A stretch of 64,000 nucleotides of DNA, from the NCBI GenBank assembly GCA_051660685.1, contig JBOFQB010000098.1, positions 13,589-77,588 of the forward strand, in the 5' to 3' direction. A model generated the notes under the pieces. It was not told the origin of the DNA, did not search any database, and saw nothing but the letters and a program-made list of their open reading frames with translations. The position numbers were made by a program, and so were the translations under genes. Position 1 is the stretch's first letter. Every line of letters starts with the position of its first letter. Positions 59,990-64,000 of the stretch are shown here, piece after piece. The stretch is from JAVBSX01 sp051660685 (lineage in GTDB: Bacteria > Planctomycetota > Planctomycetia > Pirellulales > Thermoguttaceae).

Positions 59990-61645
59990 ATGAACCTTTT
60001 CGGTAAAATTTTCAGTATCGGTTGTATCAGTATCGTGCTTTCTTTCCTCACTTGCGGAATTCTCGTCTACACCAACCTGATTGTCCGCGACAAAATGGAA
60101 GAAGAAGCGAATTATCGCAGTTTCCGAACCGAAATCGTTGACGCGCAACGGGCCCATTTGGCTTGGTTGCGAACGATTCAAAATGCAATGACCAATCACG
60201 ACGCTGAAATCAAAATTGTGACCGACGGTAAAGCCTGTCAATTCGGCAAATGGTATTACGGAGATGGTGCCGAGCGGGTGAAAGTAATGACTTCAGGTTT
60301 GCAGGAGAAGTTTTCCACAATCGCCCCGGGACATCTCGCTGTCCATACAATGGGATCGGAATTGCAGAAACGTTGGAATCCGAATGATACGGGTTCGGCA
60401 ATAGATTATTTTCGATCTGTGGTCACTCCGGCTGCTGATAAATTATTGGCTGATTTGAACGCGATCAATACCGCTTCGCTTGCTGAAGCGGACCGAATCC
60501 AAAAAGAAAGTCAATGGCTCTTGGACAATGCAATGGTTCCCGTCTGGATCGTTCTCGGGATCAGTATCATTACCACACTCCTCTCCACCTATCTGGTCGC
60601 TCACGGAATTGTCCGAGATTTGAAAAGCGGGATATTGCTCCTCGATGGTTTGGTCAAACAAGGAGATTTGCAGGCGAATTTTCCTGAAAAACTGATGAAG
60701 CGGAAAGACGAAATCGGCGCTGTAGGTCGCAGTCTGGAAAAAGTTCTTCAGGAATTTCGGCAGGTCGAACATTTGGCCGAGGAACTTTCCGACGGTCGTT
60801 GGAATGTCAACATTTCGGTCAAAGGACCGGAAGACGTGATGAATTTGAGTTTGCAGAAGATGGTTGATGGAATCAACGCAATTCTCGGACAGGTCCGTCA
60901 GTCAGTTCAAATTGTGGAAACAAGCGCAAGTCAAATTGCGGTTGCATCAACTCAAGTGTCAAGCGGTTCGTCACACTCAGCAGCAAGTGTGGAAGAAATT
61001 TCGGCGGTCATGTCCGGGTTGAGTGACAATATGCGAAAGGTTGTTGAGACAGCGCATGATACGAGTCGGGTTGTTGGAGGGGCGAATGAAGTTGCGGGCG
61101 AGGGGCAAGGGTTGATGAAGGAACTGCTTGATTCGATGCGAGCGATTACGAAGACTTCGGAGACGGTGAAGCAGGTTGTGAAGATGATTGATGACATTGC
61201 GTTTCAGACGAATCTTCTCGCGCTCAATGCGGCGGTTGAAGCAGCGCGGGCGGGTCAACATGGTAAAGGTTTTGCCGTTGTCGCCGAAGAAGTTCGTAAT
61301 CTTGCAGCCCGAAGTGCGAAAGCGGCGAAGGAAACGGCGGATTTGATCGATCAGAGTACACGGCAGATTGAAACGGGGGCGCAATTGGCCGGAAAAACGG
61401 GTCAGGTGCTTGATAAAATCGTCGCAACCCAACGTAATGTTTCTGATTTGGTTGATGAAATTGCGAGGAGCAATCAAGAACAATCCGAGGGGGTGAATCA
61501 GGTGACTATTGGTGTTCGTCAGATTGAAGACGTGACGCAGAAGAATGCGGCGGGAGCGGAAGAAACGTCGGTCGAATCGAAGAACCTGACTCAACAGGCT
61601 GGTCGTCTGGGTCAACTGGTTGCCCAATTCACGTTGCGCTCGTAA
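59990..61645 (+). CDS. methyl-accepting chemotaxis protein with CZB-like sensor
   Basis: 551 residues, with GGAGA before the ATG. TM1 (about 7-28) and TM2 (about 184-205, VPVWIVLGISIITTLLSTYL) enclose a sensor domain. This contains CZB-type zinc motifs: H56 in RAHLAWLRTIQNAM, C83 in CQFGKWYYGDG, and H115/H119 in GHLAVHTMG. After TM2 a HAMP-like region leads to the signalling hairpin IDDIAFQTNLLALNAAVEAARAGQHGKGFAVVAEEVRNLAARSA. Glu/Gln methylation sites are expected in the flanking helices. No C-terminal CheR-docking pentapeptide is seen. It should signal through CheA/CheW to the flagellar motor. CZB domains bind zinc and have been linked to oxidant sensing. Confidence 0.93.
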   Translation: MNLFGKIFSIGCISIVLSFLTCGILVYTNLIVRDKMEEEANYRSFRTEIVDAQRAHLAWLRTIQNAMTNHDAEIKIVTDGKACQFGKWYYGDGAERVKVMTSGLQEKFSTIAPGHLAVHTMGSELQKRWNPNDTGSAIDYFRSVVTPAADKLLADLNAINTASLAEADRIQKESQWLLDNAMVPVWIVLGISIITTLLSTYLVAHGIVRDLKSGILLLDGLVKQGDLQANFPEKLMKRKDEIGAVGRSLEKVLQEFRQVEHLAEELSDGRWNVNISVKGPEDVMNLSLQKMVDGINAILGQVRQSVQIVETSASQIAVASTQVSSGSSHSAASVEEISAVMSGLSDNMRKVVETAHDTSRVVGGANEVAGEGQGLMKELLDSMRAITKTSETVKQVVKMIDDIAFQTNLLALNAAVEAARAGQHGKGFAVVAEEVRNLAARSAKAAKETADLIDQSTRQIETGAQLAGKTGQVLDKIVATQRNVSDLVDEIARSNQEQSEGVNQVTIGVRQIEDVTQKNAAGAEETSVESKNLTQQAGRLGQLVAQFTLRS

Positions 61646-61653
61646 TAGTCTCA

Positions 61654-61761
61654 GTTGAGCCGCGATACACCGTATCGCGCGTACAAAAATTTTAATACGT
61701 GCGGAACGTTGTTCCTCGGCTAAACGGGGAAACGCGCAGAACATTGTTCCTCGACTCAACG
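61654..61761. repeat. cluster of three REP-like palindromes
   Basis: Units at 61654-61682 (CGCGATAC-ACC-GTATCGCG, + orientation), 61697-61727 (GGAAC-GTT-GTTCC core, reverse) and 61732-61761 (AGAAC-ATT-GTTCC core, reverse). They lie between the converging chemoreceptor and phosphotriesterase-family genes. Confidence 0.82.
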
Positions 61762-61768
61762 GGAGATG

Positions 61769-62713
61769 TCATACCCGAAACGCAAGGGCCTTTTGCGGCG
61801 TTTGAACCAGCATTTGGTTAATTTGCCCCTCTGTCAAACCGGCTGTTCGCAATCGCGGGATGAATCGGGTCAGCAAATAGGCCAAACCGGGACCTCCCCC
61901 GTATTCTTTCCAAGTTGTCCGGGTCGCAACGTCCATTGCAAGCATAAGCTGACCCCCTAAACCCACATCGAAAAGGTCGCAAATCAGGTCGATGATGACG
62001 GAATCCGGCCCATATTTTGTCCGGGCAATTCCGTCATACACCAAAAAAGCACCACTTGCGGCAACTTCACGATGTAAAAACCGATCAGGGTTGCGGTCGG
62101 CATGACAGAGAATCATCGAGGAAGCGGGAACATTCCATTGTTCCATCATCTCAATCTGCTCCAACAGGCAGGTTCCATGTTCTGTGTGCGTGATGATCGG
62201 AGCACCCGTTTTGTGATGAACCTGCGCAATCGGTTCAGCGATTTTGCGAACAAGAGGTGGAATGTGATGATATTCGCTTGTCAACTTGATGAGACCCGCT
62301 TTAACATCGGTTTGTTCCTGATTTCGGTCTTCCAACATGCCAATCGTTATTTCCTGTTCAAGCCGATTGGCGATTTCCTCAACCGTTCCGTTAAAGAGGA
62401 GATGATGTTCAGGATAAAAACATTCCCGATGAAAGCCGGTTGTAGCGATGATTTTCAGGCCAGATTTTTGGGACAACATTCGCATAAGAAGAGGGGAGCG
62501 TTCGGGGCCGATTGGTTGAGCGTCGACGAGCGAACGACCTCCAGCGTTGTAAAATTCGATCAATTCACGAACGGTTTTATCCGGTTGATCGAGGAGGAGG
62601 GGGGGATAAAGTTGGGAGCTTTTCCCGGGCAGAATAACGGTATGTTCATGGGCTTGAGTTATACCGAGTTGATTGGGGTCAACATCACCAGCAACGGTCC
62701 GAACAAACGACAT
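61769..62713 (-). CDS. phosphotriesterase-family metal-dependent hydrolase
   Basis: 314 residues, the family length. Metal ligands of the amidohydrolase fold are visible: HxH in TQAHEHTVIL (near 20-25), the bridging Lys in VKAGLIKL, His in PIITHTEHGT and in ILCHADRNPD, and the catalytic Asp in LAMDVATRT. Substrates of this family range from lactones to phosphotriesters and sugar lactones, so the name does not imply pesticide hydrolysis. It has no signal peptide and should be cytoplasmic. No metabolic neighbours are seen; repeats flank both ends. Confidence 0.9.
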   Translation of the reverse strand: MSFVRTVAGDVDPNQLGITQAHEHTVILPGKSSQLYPPLLLDQPDKTVRELIEFYNAGGRSLVDAQPIGPERSPLLMRMLSQKSGLKIIATTGFHRECFYPEHHLLFNGTVEEIANRLEQEITIGMLEDRNQEQTDVKAGLIKLTSEYHHIPPLVRKIAEPIAQVHHKTGAPIITHTEHGTCLLEQIEMMEQWNVPASSMILCHADRNPDRFLHREVAASGAFLVYDGIARTKYGPDSVIIDLICDLFDVGLGGQLMLAMDVATRTTWKEYGGGPGLAYLLTRFIPRLRTAGLTEGQINQMLVQTPQKALAFRV

Positions 62714-62752
62714 GGAGACAAAAGGGCAAAGTGTTCAACAAAGGACCACAAT

Positions 62753-62825
62753 GTTTAGCCGCGATACAACGTATCGCGTGTACAGAGATTTCAATACGCG
62801 CGGAACGTTGTTCCTCGGCTAAACG
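62753..62825. repeat. inverted pair of REP-like palindromes
   Basis: 62753-62782 has CGCGATAC-AAC-GTATCGCG (+ orientation). 62796-62825 has the GGAAC-GTT-GTTCC core (reverse). Both types occur in one pair. Confidence 0.83.
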
Positions 62826-62832
62826 ACATATT

Positions 62833-62941
62833 TAGGTCGCTGCTACGCAGCTCATTTTTTTGTGCTACACCTAACCCGGGGTTGCGGTCGCTTAGGCTCC
62901 CTTCACCCCGGGCTACCATAGGGTCGCCGCTATGCGGCTAC
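62833..62941. repeat. CCCGGG-hairpin repeat, copy 2
   Basis: Matches copy 1 (50681-50779), including GGTCGCTGCTACGCAGCTC, the CCCGGGGT/ACCCCGGG stem and a terminal GGTCGCCGCTATGCGGCT. The loop is longer by a GGTCGCTTAGGCTCC-like insert. Confidence 0.8.
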
Positions 62942-63014
62942 AGATTGGTTTCACCAAAACACAATCCTTGTTTGTTAAACTGTTGCTCATTCAATTTCAA
63001 TGAACTTTCAACAA

Positions 63015-63863
63015 TCACTGCCGGGTTGGGAGTGACATGCTGCCAACCTGTTCTTTGGTCTTTGAAACCTGTTCAACCTGTTGACCTTTTTTTTGCTCCA
63101 GATGAGCCGCCACTTTTGGTGACTGCAACATCTGGTCAACCAACCAATTCGTATAAACCTTTGCCCCATATTCCGTCATGTGAAAATGATCGATAAAACA
63201 TTCCTCATCACGCACCGAGTCATTGATGATGTCAAAATTGGGCGAACGAATCACCAGACAATGAGGAAGCGAATTCAACTCGGAAAAATAGGCTTCATAC
63301 TCATCGCAGTATGCTCGCTCAGTACCATGCCATTTAGGTGGAAGATTAAAGACAACAAAAATACTTCTTTCCTCGCAATACTGGAGAAAATTATTGACAT
63401 TCTCGCGTGGAATCCTCTGCCGAGATGCCTCTAGTTTTTCCGGCGGGATATTGGGTTCTTGTCCCGACTGGATGCGATCCCAATTTTGTGCTAATTCTTC
63501 TCGCTCTGATAGGGCACCCTGCAAGAAACCTTTATCCAGTTGCCACTGCTCATAATACCGTTCTGTTTTTTTAGTCCCCTTCAATGCGTCATACAAAAAA
63601 GCTTTTATTTGGTGAACGGGGTATCTGTACCTTCCCAATGATTCTGTATTAAGTGTCTCAAAATGCCCCGAAATATTGCCAAGACGCTCGAGTAATTGCA
63701 GCCTTTTTCGATTAATTTGTGCTTCAAAAGTCGCACCAACATGGTCAAAATCAACAATCACCAGACGAACATTTTGGCAGCTCTCTTGATATCGACGCAT
63801 CAGGGCAAGACATTCCGGCAGACTTCCGCTGTTGAGATTGATTTTTTGGGCACTTGTTTTCAT
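63015..63863 (-). pseudogene. SGNH-hydrolase-like gene, apparently 5'-truncated by an insertion sequence
   Basis: The frame is open from 63887 (290 residues); the native part probably begins near 63863. INLNSGSLPECLALMRRY and LVIVDFDHVGATF match the second block of SGNH-type proteins that act on surface polysaccharides. The catalytic Asp-His pair is seen near the C-terminus in FIDHFHMTEYGAKVY. The first block with the nucleophile Ser (GSS/GDS), expected just upstream, is missing. Just upstream lie GACATGTTGCATAACC (63866-63881), like the end of an IS5-type element, and a transposase C-terminus. The C-terminal tail is Gln/Lys-rich. A short but functional variant cannot be excluded. Confidence 0.6.
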
Positions 63864-63865
63864 TA

Positions 63866-63881
63866 GACATGTTGCATAACC
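63866..63881. mobile_element. putative terminal repeat of an IS5-like insertion sequence
   Basis: GACATGTTGCATAACC resembles TGTTGCA-type ends of IS5-like elements; TTA next to it (63863-63865) could be the target duplication. The other end is outside the window, so this rests on resemblance and position. Confidence 0.4.
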
Positions 63882-63883
63882 TA

Positions 63884-64000
63884 TCATGGTCTTTCGGCGT
63901 TGAGGATGGCACAGACCAATTTCGTGCGTAACAGGTGTGTTGGACGGCGGTTACGATACGGATGCGACATGATCTTGAATACCTTGATCTTTGCGTTAAT
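63884..64000 (-). CDS. transposase C-terminus (5' end outside window)
   Basis: 38 residues run from the window edge to the TGA at 63884-63886. VFKIMSHPYRNRRPTHLL then RTKLVCAILN resembles the C-terminal block of DDE transposases of the IS5/DDE_Tnp_4 kind (FKIMSxRYRNRRxRFGLRFNLIAxIYN). It lies just inside the putative insertion-sequence end. The rest of the gene lies beyond the window. Confidence 0.5.
   Translation of the reverse strand: MNAKIKVFKIMSHPYRNRRPTHLLRTKLVCAILNAERP

Larger units (their letters stand above)
62714..63014. other. repeat-filled intergenic region
   Basis: It holds an inverted pair of REP-like palindromes (62753-62825) and the second CCCGGG-hairpin repeat (62833-62941). 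No gene is seen. Confidence 0.7.

Noticed and set aside
61769..62713. Naming the enzyme as an organophosphate hydrolase
   Set aside because: The family includes lactonases and other hydrolases; the sequence shows only the shared metal site.
49861..62825. Repeated palindromes as a CRISPR array
   Set aside because: Units are scattered between genes, change orientation, have no uniform spacers, and no cas gene is present.

Overview
The window looks like a chromosome segment of a planctomycete, most likely a flagellated member of the Pirellulales/Thermoguttaceae type. This rests on gene content: a Tat-exported Gfo/Idh/MocA oxidoreductase, a tandem DUF1080 protein, a hydrazine-synthase-alpha-like multihaem protein, a planctomycete-style ABC module, and a 20-kb gene whose product starts with a variant LEPR-XLL motif and carries GEVED, PPC, Calx-beta and SdrD-B-like domains. 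Lysine/alanine-rich histone-H1-like proteins fit as well. No rRNA, tRNA, CRISPR array or prophage was seen.

Left part (1-29 kb): a partial oxidoreductase, a BaiN/HI0933 flavoprotein, a small H1-like protein with a strong terminator, and a short UvrC. Then two ABC modules diverge from about 9.4 kb. The leftward one is a GntR (YtrA-type) regulator, an ATPase, a permease and a 711-residue membrane protein, read from a good sigma70 promoter overlapped by an inverted repeat. The rightward one is an ATPase, a large permease, a 770-residue membrane-anchored protein and a FAD-linked oxidase. proA, a YqgE/AlgH protein, a second H1-like protein, a glycosyltransferase, a helical-repeat protein, the HzsA-like protein, an AlaC-type aminotransferase and an exported alpha/beta hydrolase follow.

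Middle (29.8-49.8 kb): one uninterrupted frame for a protein of about 6,685 residues. It is a mosaic of adhesion or surface modules with a metzincin-like region that has lost its zinc ligands and a propeller-like block inside a Calx-beta domain.

Right part (50-64 kb): a leftward flagellar cluster (fliJ, a motE-like gene, fliK, flgD), the DUF1080 gene, ilvH-ybjQ-ilvC, a BBP2-type porin, a chemoreceptor with a zinc-binding CZB-type sensor, a phosphotriesterase-family enzyme, and an SGNH-like gene that appears cut by an insertion sequence at the window edge.

Intergenic DNA is rich in small repeats: 13 copies of a REP-like palindrome whose stems vary with mostly kept pairing; heptameric GGGGATA-type tandem repeats next to start and stop codons; ACCACGAAA inverted repeats; a GCGGGCA/TGCCCGC hairpin family; and two copies of a roughly 100-bp CCCGGG-hairpin element.
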